Below, piece after piece: positions 43,722 through 53,782 of a stretch of 64,000 bases of DNA. Source of the DNA: CAVZCK01 sp963798805. GTDB lineage: Bacteria > Pseudomonadota > Alphaproteobacteria > Rhizobiales > Rhodomicrobiaceae. How positions within the stretch are numbered: the stretch's first letter is position 1; every line of letters starts with the position of its first letter. The translations under genes were made by a program, and so were the position numbers. The DNA is taken from positions 1,054,001 through 1,118,000 of the forward strand of contig CAWCVC010000010.1 of the NCBI GenBank assembly GCA_963798805.1. The letters are read 5' to 3'. The notes beneath the pieces are model-generated. The model ran no database searches. It was not told where the DNA came from and saw only the letters and a program-made list of their open reading frames with translations.

Positions 43722-46700
43722 TTATTGCAGACGCAACAGGCTCGCCTCCCGCACATAGCCGATGGTTTTGCCGTCGCGCGCAATGAGCACCAAGCCGCCC
43801 TCGGCCTTCACCTGCGTCACCTGGAGTCCAACGGGCAACTGCCTCAAAACCTTGCCGCCAACGGCATCGAAAAGGTCGGCAGGCTGGATGACCACATGTG
43901 TCGGCCTGGCGGGTGCCGGCCGGCCGAGCCCGTCCGTCCCTGCCTCAGGCGCCACCTGCAGATCGGGATTGGCCGCCGCATAGCGGGGCGCGAGCGGAAA
44001 CGGACTGCCGGAAAAGGCGGCCTGCGGCACCTGGCGATAACATTCTCCGCCGCTGCCCGGCTCGGGCCTGGTCAGCTCGCAACTGATCTGCGGCACACGG
44101 TTGCCGACATAGTCGATCAGCTCGGTGAGCGAGATCTGACCGTCGCCATCCCGATCCGCGAGCGCAAGCGCCTCCAGAATGGCGTAGGTCAGAATGCCGT
44201 GCTTGTCCCGATAGCCTTCGAGGGCGATGGAGGAATCGCTCGTCGCCATGAGCGTCATGCGGCCGGTGCGCTCCTTCAGCCGCTCATAGGCCGTGGTCTG
44301 CTCGGCGCCGCGTCCTAGGAAGGCGACGCGCTGCTCGCCCGCAACCGAGCCGGCCTCGCAAGTGTCGTAGATGAACAGCGATTTTTCGGCCGTGACCTTC
44401 GAGGTCCAGCTTTCCCAGTCATTCGGGCCGAAACCTTGCGTGATGATCGGGTCCTTGCCGATATTCTTGAAGCCCGGTGGCAGGAAATAATAGTTGCCGC
44501 CAACCGTCTTGCCGTGCCCCGCGATGAAGAACACGAAGACGTCGGTCGCCCGCATTTTCTTGCCGAGCTTTTCGAAAGCGGCGTTGACATTCTCGCGGGT
44601 GACCTTGCCATCCGGAAGCGCCTCGACCGTCACATGGCGATAGAAATCCCCGCCGCCCTTCGACGCCGCGGCATCCTTCAGCACCTCGGCGATGCTCTTA
44701 GCATCGGCCACCGCATAGTGCAGCCTGAGCCGGCTGTCGAAATAATCGTTCACGCCGACTGCGAGGACATAGAGATCGGGCAAGCCCTTCAGAGTTCGCT
44801 CATCGACACGGATGGTAACGCGCGCGGGCTTCAACTCGACGAAATCCGGTCCGTTGCTGGCCACCACCTCGACGACATTTTCGGTCCGGGCCAGCGCGAA
44901 CTGGCGGGTCATTTCGCCATGCGCGTCGAGCACCAGCCTGCCGCGCGCCGCGGTCTTCACCTGCCCGTTCACCCGGACGAGGATCTTGCCGATACCGCCG
45001 CCCTTATCGTCAATGCGGATAGTGACGCTTGCCTTATTGTCATTGGCCTGCCAGCCGTCCTTGGGGTTGACTATAGTGACGTCCGGAGCGGGGCCACTGT
45101 TCAGAATTGCCTCGATATCGAGACGCGCCGCCTCATCGCGGAGCTTGCCCTCGGGATCGCCCGCGATCTTTGCGGCAACGAGATCGGGTCGGTAGAACAG
45201 CTTGCGCACCTGATCGGCAGTGACGTATCGGGCCTCCTTATCCGACCCCTGGTTGATCTGCCAGCCGACCAGCTTGCCGCCATTCTCCGAGCCAGTGAAA
45301 AAGCCCTCCGGCGTCCACATCACCCATTCCCCGGTCTGGCCATAGAACAGAGTGACGAGCAGCTCCTGGGTCTTGAGGTTCCAGAGGCGCACGGTCTGGT
45401 CACCAGCGCCGGAAACCAGAAATCGGCCGTCGGGCGATGGCGCCACGGCCCAGATCAGACCTTCATGGCCGGTGAAATTGCCAAGGCTCTTACCCGTGCG
45501 ATCGTAGGCGGCAAGCACCCCGCCATTGCCGCCGGAGACGATGGTCTCGGCGTCGGGCGAGAGACCATAGGCGCTGTGGCCGAAACCGTCGGTCTCGCCG
45601 CGCTCGACGGACGCGACCGTCTTGCCGTTCTGTTTGATGTCGAGAAGGGCATCGAAGCCGAACCGGCCGCCGACCCGGGTCGCAAGCGACCAGCCATCCC
45701 GCTCCAAAGCTGCGCGCAGGAACGTGTTTGCGGAGTTCGCATCAAGCTCCGTCAGGCGGGGAGACGCGTTCTCCGCAGTCGGCAGCGCGAGCGCATGCTG
45801 AAGCGGCCCCCGATCGTTCACGCTCTGAAATCGAAGCAGATTTCCCCATCCGATCTGTCGGCCGTCTGCCGAGAAGCCGACCGCAAAGACGGTCCGTCCG
45901 ACACCGCCGAGGGTGAGCGGCTGGCCGTCCGATCCTTTGAGGCGCTGCCCCGTCCGCAGGTCCCAAATGTGGATTTCATTACCGTTACCGCTGCTCGCCG
46001 CCCAGCGCCCGTCCGGACTGAGGGCGGTACTGGTCACGCCGAGATTTTCATGGTCGCTATAGGTCACGATCAGCCGATCGGAGGCGAGGTCGAAGACGTG
46101 ACAGCCCGCGATGTCGGCCTTGAGCAGGATCTTGCTGTCGGGGCTGAAATTGAGACCGAAGGCACCTTTTGCTTGCGAGGGGAGAGCCTTGAGGAATGCG
46201 CCGTTCTCGCCGTTCCACAGGCGGACTTCGCCGCTCAGGTCTCCCGATGCGATCGTGCCGTCCGGCGCAACGGCGATGCCGTATATCTTATCCTGATGGC
46301 CCGACATGCGGGCAATCTGAGTGCCGTCCGTAACGCGCCAGAGCCGCAGATCGTTGTCATGCGAGCCGGTCACGACGCGCTTGCCATCGGGCGTGAAGCC
46401 GACATTGTAGATGGCGTCCGTGTGTCCCGTCAGCCGGTGCAAGACCTTGCGCTCCGCAATGTCCCAGATGACCGCCGTCTTGTCGCCGCTCCCCGAAACC
46501 AGATGCCGGCTATCCGGCGAAAAGGCGAGCGAGGTGACGATATCCTTGTGGCCCCTGAGCAGCGCTACCAGCTTGCCGGAGGGGAAGTCATAGAGGCGAA
46601 TGACGCTGACATAGGGGCCCGGCGCTTGAATATATCCGCCAATGGCCAGCCATTTACCGTTTGGCGACAGCGCCATGGCATAGATCCGGCCCTCGCTGCC

Positions 46701-46961
46701 GGGAGAGATCTCGCCGCGAATGACCCGCACCGTCTTGCCCGTCGCCAGATCCCAGACCCGGACGGTTTTGTCCTCGGAGGCGGAGACCAGCTCTTTGCCA
46801 TCCGGCGTGAACGCCATGCGCCGAATCAACGCCATATGCCCGCCCGTGTCGAGCATCAGCACGGTTTTGGGCGCGTTCTCCGCCTCGGCGCTGGAATGGA
46901 TTCCGAACACGGCCGAAGCCGCCGCCACGGCAAGCGCCACAGCATACCGCAAGGACCGCAT
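43722..46961 (-). CDS. Exported WD40-repeat caspase-like (C14) protease
   Basis: 1079 residues. Signal peptide (AVALAVAAASAVFGIHSSAEA), then about nine WD40 repeats (e.g. MAFTPDGKELVSASEDKTVRVWD, LAFSPDSRHLVSGSGDKTAVIWD without break), an Ig-like segment (PDVTIVNPKDGW), a caspase/metacaspase domain and a C-terminal SH3-like domain. Caspase catalytic residues are visible: His in FFIAGHGKT and Cys in FIYDTCEAGS. An EF-hand-like loop DRDGDGQISLTEL lies in the caspase region, suggesting Ca2+ control. It starts 11 bases after the trypsin-like gene, so the two are one operon. Periplasmic or secreted by its signal peptide. Confidence 0.92.
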   Translation of the reverse strand: MRSLRYAVALAVAAASAVFGIHSSAEAENAPKTVLMLDTGGHMALIRRMAFTPDGKELVSASEDKTVRVWDLATGKTVRVIRGEISPGSEGRIYAMALSPNGKWLAIGGYIQAPGPYVSVIRLYDFPSGKLVALLRGHKDIVTSLAFSPDSRHLVSGSGDKTAVIWDIAERKVLHRLTGHTDAIYNVGFTPDGKRVVTGSHDNDLRLWRVTDGTQIARMSGHQDKIYGIAVAPDGTIASGDLSGEVRLWNGENGAFLKALPSQAKGAFGLNFSPDSKILLKADIAGCHVFDLASDRLIVTYSDHENLGVTSTALSPDGRWAASSGNGNEIHIWDLRTGQRLKGSDGQPLTLGGVGRTVFAVGFSADGRQIGWGNLLRFQSVNDRGPLQHALALPTAENASPRLTELDANSANTFLRAALERDGWSLATRVGGRFGFDALLDIKQNGKTVASVERGETDGFGHSAYGLSPDAETIVSGGNGGVLAAYDRTGKSLGNFTGHEGLIWAVAPSPDGRFLVSGAGDQTVRLWNLKTQELLVTLFYGQTGEWVMWTPEGFFTGSENGGKLVGWQINQGSDKEARYVTADQVRKLFYRPDLVAAKIAGDPEGKLRDEAARLDIEAILNSGPAPDVTIVNPKDGWQANDNKASVTIRIDDKGGGIGKILVRVNGQVKTAARGRLVLDAHGEMTRQFALARTENVVEVVASNGPDFVELKPARVTIRVDERTLKGLPDLYVLAVGVNDYFDSRLRLHYAVADAKSIAEVLKDAAASKGGGDFYRHVTVEALPDGKVTRENVNAAFEKLGKKMRATDVFVFFIAGHGKTVGGNYYFLPPGFKNIGKDPIITQGFGPNDWESWTSKVTAEKSLFIYDTCEAGSVAGEQRVAFLGRGAEQTTAYERLKERTGRMTLMATSDSSIALEGYRDKHGILTYAILEALALADRDGDGQISLTELIDYVGNRVPQISCELTRPEPGSGGECYRQVPQAAFSGSPFPLAPRYAAANPDLQVAPEAGTDGLGRPAPARPTHVVIQPADLFDAVGGKVLRQLPVGLQVTQVKAEGGLVLIARDGKTIGYVREASLLRLQ

Positions 46962-46972
46962 GACACTCTCCC

Positions 46973-48094
46973 CTAGGGCTTCGGCACAAGGCTGATCCGC
47001 GTCACGTCTTCACCCCGGCAACCCGAGGTCGGACAGATATTGACGCGAAGGCAGTTCTGCGCTTCGTCCTTCACATAATCGGTGTCGCCGCGCACCAGGA
47101 TACCGACGAGCTCCTGGGTCGCCGCGTCATAGACCCCGGAGCCGGAATTGCCGCCGAACGTATCGAGATTGGCGACAAAATAGACCGGATCGTTGATCTG
47201 GCGAATGCCCGCGCCGGGCGCGTATTTGAGCGGCAGGCCGCTCGGATAACCGATCACGAAGACGCTCTCATCCGGCATCACTGGCGTCGTTCGCCAAGCG
47301 GAGACAGGCTTGGCAACCGATGCCGGCACCGGACGGTCCAGCTCGATGAGCGACCAGTCCCGGCCGCGCTCGCCTGCGAGCTCGCCCGCGAGCACCTGCT
47401 TGCCCTGGAAAACCTGGTTTGCCGGGATCGAGAGAGTTCCGGGTGAACCGGGCGTGTCCACCCGATAGCCGAAGACGAAGTTGACGGCGTTTACATAGGG
47501 AACATTGGGGTTGTTCGAGATTTCGCGCGCGCAATGACCGGCGGTCAGCACGACATCGTCGCCGACCAACGTGCCCGAGCAGAACGCCCCGGTCGCCTGC
47601 TCCGCAAATGTCTCGTTCCGGCAGAGTCCCCAGCTCTCCGCCAGAGTCTTCGCCTTAAGCGTCATCTCACCGGACGCACTCGGCTCGAGGCTGGCTGCGC
47701 TGAACAGGGCGACCGATGCGGAAGCAAGACGTTTGATGCCGTCGTCCTTAATCTGGTACCAGTCCTCGCGGTCATCGACGCCGTAAATGACCCGGCCGCT
47801 CGCCCGCGCGGCCCTGACCGCTTGCGCCAGAGTGGCGTCGTCGTAGATGCCGAGGCCGATCTTGAGGCTGCGGCTGGCGCCGTTCCTCTGCAAGGTCTTC
47901 GGTACGTCGTGGCGCTCCTCATGGCGGCGCTGCAGCTCGGTGCGGATCTCGTCATCGGTAGCGTGCTGAACCGCCCTCACGGCGTCCTGGAGATCATCCG
48001 CCTGCGCCACGCGCGGCGCCAATGCGCAGATGAGCGCCGCGGCGGCAAGGACATGGCGCGTGCGGTTAAATAAGCCAAATTCCCTCAACAGCAT
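46973..48094 (-). CDS. Exported trypsin-like (S1) serine protease
   Basis: 373 residues with a signal sequence (HVLAAAALICALAPRVAQA) and a ~130-residue region that could be a propeptide. The chymotrypsin-fold domain follows: TAGHC (His187), GRDWSLIELD (Asp246) and DTFGGNSGSGV (Ser317). Specificity is unknown. Upstream partner of the WD40-caspase gene (11-base gap). The caspase may be its substrate or activator; no evidence beyond co-location and shared export. Confidence 0.92.
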   Translation of the reverse strand: MLLREFGLFNRTRHVLAAAALICALAPRVAQADDLQDAVRAVQHATDDEIRTELQRRHEERHDVPKTLQRNGASRSLKIGLGIYDDATLAQAVRAARASGRVIYGVDDREDWYQIKDDGIKRLASASVALFSAASLEPSASGEMTLKAKTLAESWGLCRNETFAEQATGAFCSGTLVGDDVVLTAGHCAREISNNPNVPYVNAVNFVFGYRVDTPGSPGTLSIPANQVFQGKQVLAGELAGERGRDWSLIELDRPVPASVAKPVSAWRTTPVMPDESVFVIGYPSGLPLKYAPGAGIRQINDPVYFVANLDTFGGNSGSGVYDAATQELVGILVRGDTDYVKDEAQNCLRVNICPTSGCRGEDVTRISLVPKP

Positions 48095-48867
48095 AGTCCC
48101 CTCACAATGACCTTAACGATCGATTTTTCAGAAGAATATCCAACTCATCCTGAACATATCCGCGACGATGTGGACAGTTCTGCACGGCAAGAGCCACAGG
48201 CTCCCTCAGGCCGCTTCCGGCAACACGGCCGACGGCACAGGGCTTCATCCCAGAAGCCCGAAGGGCTGTCCGGGGGGCAATCCCGCTACAAGCGCGCTCC
48301 CGCGATGGAGCTAGCCCAATGGGCCCCGGCTCAAGGCCGGAGGGGCGCCCGGTTGTCTGGATTGTCTTAGGGCCGACTTTCGAAGAGGTCAGCGCCGGAA
48401 GAACCGCATGAAAGCTTTTCGGAAGAACGATCTCATTCGAAAGGACGCCTCGGCTTAACGCCCTCGCGCGCGTCCGAAAGCGCGTTGGAGTTTCCTCAAG
48501 AGGCGCAGAAACGCCTCCGGCCGCAGCAAGCGCGATGAACGCGGCCTCTGTCCTCCACACCCCCCGCAGCATCAACTCCGCTCCCGAACAGGCGCTCATT
48601 ACCCGCGGCGGAGAATATCACTTTCCTTCGCGCGGTAAAATCCAAGGAATTATGCACAAAATTGGAATGAAGGGCTCATGCAAATGCGTGATGTCCGCTC
48701 TCGCGATGAAGTTGGGCACGTAACAATGTGCCCAGAGCGCGCGCGATCAACGGGCAGGGTCGGAGGCGGCCAGTTTGCAGAGCGCGGGTAAGCGCCCATA
48801 AGGCCGCCGCCGAGGCTCAAGTCGAATTTGCGGACCGGCTTGCGGTCCGGCTCGCCTTCGCTTGCAG
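48095..48867. other. Gene-free interval with repeat remnants
   Basis: No supported gene. A 165-codon minus-strand frame (48102-48599) is mostly antisense to the repeat copy C and has no ribosome site or family match. Apart from the repeat (48245-48352) nothing is seen. The promoter of the trypsin-like gene should be in the first part. Confidence 0.45.
48245..48352. repeat. Dispersed repeat family 2, copy C (diverged)
   Basis: Contains CAATCCCGCTACAAGCGCGC and CCAATGGGCCCCGGCTCAAG as in copy A, but the first part is rearranged. Lower similarity than between A and B. Confidence 0.5.
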
Positions 48868-49335
48868 TCAGCCGCGGCCAAATAGCGGCGAGGCCGCAGC
48901 CATCCAGCGCGCCCAGATCTCCCGCGAGTGCTCGACGAGGCTCTTGCGGTCGGCGAGCGCGCGCACGAGGCGTCCGATCACCTTGGCGTCGGGCGAGGCG
49001 CTGTAATGACAATCGCAGAACAAATGATGCGCCTCATGCGGCGTCAGACCGAAGAAGGTCATGGCATCGCCGAGCCGGTCGCTGGTCAGACCCTGACGGC
49101 GCAGAACGCTGTCCTGGAATGCCACGGTGAGAGGCGAGCAGTCGCAACGCACGGTCGAGAGCTCGTGGCGTGACAAATATTCGATCCTCGACAAGAGCCG
49201 GATCGGCCCCTCATGTTCCTCGAGGACCGTTGCCAGGCGGCGAAGGCGTTCGCGCCTCGCCTCGCGCGTCGGTGGCTCCTTGACCGGAGAGATGGTCGCG
49301 ACATTTGCAATTTGGTCTAGGGTTCGGTGTTGCAT
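48868..49335 (-). CDS. Conserved alphaproteobacterial hypothetical protein
   Basis: 155 residues. The core STVRCDCSPLTVAFQDSVLR, LGDAMTFFGLTPHEAHHLFCDCHY matches a rhizobial family whose members share DxSPLTVAFEDPVLR and LHxILCxCHxG patterns. Cysteines in CDC and CDCHY could bind metal. No signal peptide. Function unknown. Confidence 0.75.
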   Translation of the reverse strand: MQHRTLDQIANVATISPVKEPPTREARRERLRRLATVLEEHEGPIRLLSRIEYLSRHELSTVRCDCSPLTVAFQDSVLRRQGLTSDRLGDAMTFFGLTPHEAHHLFCDCHYSASPDAKVIGRLVRALADRKSLVEHSREIWARWMAAASPLFGRG

Positions 49336-49470
49336 TGACAGCTCCTATAGCTTCCCCGTCCCCCCTCAGAAGGATGCAATTCCGACCGTCCGACTGCATC
49401 AGCCGTGCGGCCGGCTTCCTCGCCGGTGACGCCGGATCGGCGCCGGCACTCAGCTCATGATCGATCCATC

Positions 49471-50026
49471 TCACGTTTTCTTCTGATCGTGAGCCTTGCC
49501 TTCCTGCGAGATCCCGGTCCGACAACAGCCTCACGTCCGGGTCGCCGGCGTAGCCGTCAGCCGGCTTGAACTTTAGCCCTTCCATGTAAGGAGTCGGCTT
49601 CCCGCGCCGGTAATCGACGAACTCCTTGGCATAATAGGCACGTGCCTCTTCGACACCCTTAGAGCCGGTGACGATGTCGTGCATGAGATTGAGCGCCAGG
49701 AGATTCGCTTCCTCGTCATGGCATCGCGCCGACACCTCTCCGGCCGTGCGCTCGACGATGACGCTGCCGTCGAATGCTACGACGGGCCCGACTTTCTCCA
49801 ACGGAACATGATAGTCGATCACGGATTCGACGGCATCGATGTGCGGCGCGGGAAAATTATGCTGATAGAATGTTTTGGAGGCGACGATGCGCTTCCACGG
49901 GCCGGGTTCAAGCCAGATCAGCTCGGTCTCGGTCGCCTCGTCCGGATCGCCATATTTGTCGATGACCAATTGAGCGGCCTCACGGGATTCATCAGGCCAG
50001 TGCTGGATCAATTGGGACGCACTCAT
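49471..50026 (-). CDS. Conserved hypothetical protein (frameshifted near its end as assembled)
   Basis: MSASQLIQHWPDESREAAQL start; contains WLEPGPWKRIVASKTFYQHN, HIDAVESVIDYHVP, GSVIVERTAGEVSARCHDEE and NLMHDIVTGSKGVEEARAYY, a conserved rhizobial family of unknown function. As assembled the frame runs on to 49211, overlapping the next gene by 125 bases. Deleting one base in GATCTC (minus strand, 49508-49513) gives GACTC and the tidy ending SDRDSQEGKAHDQKKT with TGA at 49471, 184 residues. That restores a normal length and removes the overlap. Confidence 0.72.
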
Positions 50027-50324
50027 GAGATCGCCTCCGCAACTCATTCACTTCGCTAAGCCGCCGCTTGCGGCTTTGTGCCGGGGGTACTCTCAGCGAG
50101 ACCGGCCATCGGAGCAGCAGCATCATCGACGCCGCGACAATAGCGATAATGAGACATGACGCGCACGGTTCCGCATAGTGTCCGCCAAATGCACGCGAGA
50201 CGGGTATCACGATTTCGTGATCAAGAGAGAGCCGGCCGTGATCGACCGCTTCCCGGGAAAGGCGGAATATTCCGCTGTCGGAGAAATTCTGCCGCTGCCG
50301 CTTTCCGTTGCGCGCCGCGGCAGC

Positions 50325-52322
50325 TTAGGAATGAGCCCGGCGCGCCTGCGCAAGGCTCGATAAATCCAGCTCGACCACTTCCGGCTCTCCGGGCTCGAGC
50401 TGACGCCGCCGTACCAGCAGCCAGTAGGCGATCGCCGCCAGCACAACGAAGGACGCAAATGTCGACAGCGTGTCGTTGAACGAGAACAGGATGTAGAGTG
50501 CGATCGCGGCAAGTCCGATCCTGAACGCGAGATCGACCGGCCGGGTATCGAAATAGCTGGCTTGCAGACTGAAAGTGATGCCGATAGTCGAGACCAGGAC
50601 AAGATAGGCCGCGGCAAATTGATTGACCCCCGGCGCCACGACCAGCTCGGGATGGACGAAGACGCCGACCATCAGCGTAAATAATGAGACGCAAATCTGC
50701 ACAGAGCGCCAAAGCGTCACGTAGAAGGATGCATTGGCAATCTTCGAGGTGATCGCCGCGGTGATCGAGGTCGGCGGCGTCAGCTCGCCGAATACGGCCA
50801 CGAAGAAGGCGAAGAAGTGAATCACCCAGGGATTGACGCCGACCTTGATGAATGGCGGCGCAATCACGATCGCGACGAGGATATAGGTCGGCGCCGGAGG
50901 CAGACCGGTGCCGAGGATAGCGCCGAAAATGAAGGCCATGCCCACCATTGCCGCCATATTAACGCCGCCGGCCTCCACCAGCAGCGCGCCCAGCTTCGTC
51001 GGCACCCCGGTGATCACCAGCGCGCCGGTCATGATCGACAGCGTTGCCAGCAGCAGAGTGATATCGGAGATCATTTCGATATAGGAATCGAGAAAGCGCT
51101 GAATCGGCGCAATGAACTCGGCGAACGACCAGTGACGCGGCCGCAGCAGCGGCACCAGATTGATGAGGAACAGCCCGATGGCGGCGATGCAGAACATGTA
51201 AAGCGCGGCGAACATGGGGGCGAGGAAGATCGCGGCCATCAGCGCCACCAGCCCGCCGACTACGAATACGAAGGCCCCGAGATTGACCTTGTCGCGCCAG
51301 GTCAGTCCCTCCTGGTTGGGATCGATGACGAGATGCGTACGGTAGTGGACCGCGAGCAGATAGACCGAGGTCGCGACCGTGACGTAATAGATCAGCGCGG
51401 GGACCCAACCGCGCGCCACCACGTCGAAATAATCGACCCCGAGAAATTCGGCCATCAGGAAGGCGGCGATGCCCATTACGGGAGGCATGAGTTGCCCGCC
51501 CATCGATGAAGCGTTTTCGATCGCTGCCGCGGTCGCCGGCGGCAGGCCCGCGCCGATCATCGCCGGGATGGTTGCCGAGCCAACGGTGATCGAATTGGCA
51601 GCGCCGCTGCCGCTCACCGTGCCGATGGCCATCGAGCCGATCACGGCAGACTGCGGAATGGCGTGAGCCGAGCGGATCGCGACACGCTTGGTCGCCTTGA
51701 GCAGCGAGTCGACGCAGCCATAGCCGCGCAGCAGGCTCAGGACCAGCAGGAACGAGCCGATCAGGGTCAGCGCGATCTGCGGCAGACGCGAGAAAATGCC
51801 GGTCGTCATTTCGACGCTGCTCGCGGTAACAACTCGGTCCCAGGATAGGCCGGCGTGATAGAACATGCCCGGCACCATGTAGCCGTAAACGGCATAAAGG
51901 ATGAGAACGATGTTCAGGATGAACAGCGGCACGTGGCGCTTGCGGGCATATTCGATAATGAGCAGCGCCATGCCGCCGCCGACGATTTCATCGGCGGTGT
52001 CCCACATGCCGGCGCGCTCGGTGCCAAGCGCGATGTAGTTCGTGTTCATATAGTAGGCGCAATAGAGCGCGAACGCGCAATAGGCCGCCGCGATGAGGTA
52101 ATTGGCAGCCATCGGCAGCTTCGGATAAAGCTCGTTCTGCCGCAGCGCCTGCACGGTAAACATCACATAGGTGATCGGGACCATCGTCATGGCAAGTAGC
52201 GTCGCCCCGCCCAGGCCCGTCCAATAGTAATAAAGCATATAGATGAGGAACGCGGTCCCCACCGCATAGTGAATGACATTAAGGACGAAAGGCGGCCGCC
52301 ATTGCGGCGTGGTCTCGGTCAT
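50325..52322 (-). CDS. TAXI-type TRAP transporter, fused permease
   Basis: 665 residues: the small (DctQ-like) and large (DctM-like) membrane subunits fused in one protein with about 16 membrane helices, as is usual for TAXI TRAP systems. Motifs include SAVIGSMAIGTVSGSGAANS, TIPAMIGAGLPPATAAAIEN, SMGGQLMPPVMG and IFGAILGTGLPPAPTYI. Imports an organic anion with a sodium or proton gradient. Its binding protein is immediately upstream. Confidence 0.93.
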   Translation of the reverse strand: MTETTPQWRPPFVLNVIHYAVGTAFLIYMLYYYWTGLGGATLLAMTMVPITYVMFTVQALRQNELYPKLPMAANYLIAAAYCAFALYCAYYMNTNYIALGTERAGMWDTADEIVGGGMALLIIEYARKRHVPLFILNIVLILYAVYGYMVPGMFYHAGLSWDRVVTASSVEMTTGIFSRLPQIALTLIGSFLLVLSLLRGYGCVDSLLKATKRVAIRSAHAIPQSAVIGSMAIGTVSGSGAANSITVGSATIPAMIGAGLPPATAAAIENASSMGGQLMPPVMGIAAFLMAEFLGVDYFDVVARGWVPALIYYVTVATSVYLLAVHYRTHLVIDPNQEGLTWRDKVNLGAFVFVVGGLVALMAAIFLAPMFAALYMFCIAAIGLFLINLVPLLRPRHWSFAEFIAPIQRFLDSYIEMISDITLLLATLSIMTGALVITGVPTKLGALLVEAGGVNMAAMVGMAFIFGAILGTGLPPAPTYILVAIVIAPPFIKVGVNPWVIHFFAFFVAVFGELTPPTSITAAITSKIANASFYVTLWRSVQICVSLFTLMVGVFVHPELVVAPGVNQFAAAYLVLVSTIGITFSLQASYFDTRPVDLAFRIGLAAIALYILFSFNDTLSTFASFVVLAAIAYWLLVRRRQLEPGEPEVVELDLSSLAQARRAHS

Positions 52323-52413
52323 GGCAGACCCATGGCTATGAGAATGCGGGCGAGACGGACGCTTGCATGCGCCCGCCCCGATATCCGTTCGACTACCGCG
52401 TACCGCGCCGCCG

Positions 52414-53485
52414 CTACATCTTGGCGAGGTTGGCGTCCCACTTGCTGTCCCAGGCGCCCTTCTCTTTCAGGAATTTGGCGAGGCCGGGGTGGATGGGAAC
52501 GAGATTCCAGGTCGAACTCGAGCGCCTTCTTCTGGAATTCGACCATCTTGCCGCCGGCGATCTGCCGGAAGCTCGGATCGAGCTTGGCCAATTCGTCCGC
52601 GTGCTCCTCGATGACTTTCAGCATCTTGTACATTTCGTCGGTCGAAGCGACGGAACCGAGGTCGAAGCCCCAATAGAACGGCAGCAGCGTGACCTTCTTG
52701 ACGTAGAGCTCTTTCTTGTGAAAGTTCGCCGGATCGACCTCCTCGCTGGCGAAGCCCTTCTCCTTTAGCGTGGAGAGCTCTTCCGGGTTCGGATTGAGCG
52801 CCGCCCAGTCTACTGACAGCGAGGCCTCCGAAAGCCACGGCGGCGGGGTCTTGCCGCCGGCGGCATAGATGATCATGCCTTTGATCGAGCCGGAATTGAG
52901 CTCGGAGCCGACGGCGGAAAAGTCGACATCCTTATAAGTGAACTTCACTCCGACAGCCGTCATTGCCTGTTCGAGATACTTGCGGGTGTCGAATGGCAGC
53001 GGGCCGGTGTAAACCGTCTTGCCGGAGAGGTCGCCCCACTTCTTGATGCTGTCGCGGTCGCTGGCATTGATGGCGAGGCCGACATCCAGCGTGTAGCACC
53101 AGAACGACTGGATCGGCTCATGCTTGATGTGAGACTTGAAACCCTTGAAGCGGCCCTCGTCGTTCTTCATTTCCTTGAGCGCGACGTCGGAGCCGTAATA
53201 GCCGTCGAATTCGCCTGTGGCGAAGCCCTTCACCGTGGTCACGGCCCCCGGCGTCGGCATCACGGTGATGCGGAATTCCGGCATCGCCTTGTTCAGCACG
53301 CCGGCGAGCGCAACCAATGCCTTGTGCCCCGACGAGCCGATCGAGCCGGTGCCCCATTTGATGTCCTTAGCCTCCGCCGACCAGGCCGGCGCGCCTGGCA
53401 GCGCGATGGCATAGGCGAAGGCCAGAAATCCGGCTGCAAGCCCGCCTATGGCGGCTGCACGGGCCAAAAGTCGAGGCTTTGGCAT
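52414..53485 (-). CDS. TAXI-family TRAP substrate-binding protein (frameshifted as assembled)
   Basis: Periplasmic binding protein of the TRAP system, signal peptide GGLAAGFLAFAYAIALP, with IKWGTGSIGSSGHKALVALA and LPFDTRKYLEQAMTAVG. Near the end the assembled frame drifts to 52319, but the other frame gives NLVPIHPGLAKF, GAWDSKWDANLAKM and a stop at 52414, the expected family end. The extra base is in CTGGAATC (minus strand, near 52507); removing one G gives GAATC. Corrected length 356 residues. Confidence 0.88.
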
Positions 53486-53782
53486 GGCATGTTCCTCCCT
53501 GAGTAGCCTTGGTTTTCGTCATCAGCGCCGGTGGACGCCTGAGCGGTATCTGCACCCGCTTCTCATGAGCGGCGATGCATTTCTTATTTGAATGCGAAAT
53601 GCTTCTCGCCGATAACGACTATCGGTCAGGCATCCGGGCGTGGCAATCGAAATCTCCCATTTGGTGGGATACATTGCACCTCCGAACGCCGGTTTTTTAT
53701 GTAGCCAGCTCGTAATATCGGCGCTCTTGCAACTCGCGCCGAGGCGGCCTGCAACTTTGGTCGAATGCCGGAGCTCCGGCGT

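Noticed and set aside
44436..46976. 846-codon open frame on the plus strand
   Set aside because: Antisense shadow of the WD40-caspase gene, whose repeats and catalytic motifs are unmistakable; high G+C produces long shadow frames.
41658..48094. Calling the caspase cluster an anti-phage defence island
   Set aside because: All products carry export signals, and no nuclease, sensor NTPase, toxin or mobile element typical of defence islands lies nearby.
48102..48599. 165-codon minus-strand frame
   Set aside because: Mostly antisense to a dispersed repeat, with no ribosome site or family resemblance.
49992..50210. 72-codon minus-strand frame with a hydrophobic segment (SCLIIAIVAASMMLLL)
   Set aside because: Could be a small membrane protein, but it overlaps the start of the next gene and lacks a convincing ribosome site.
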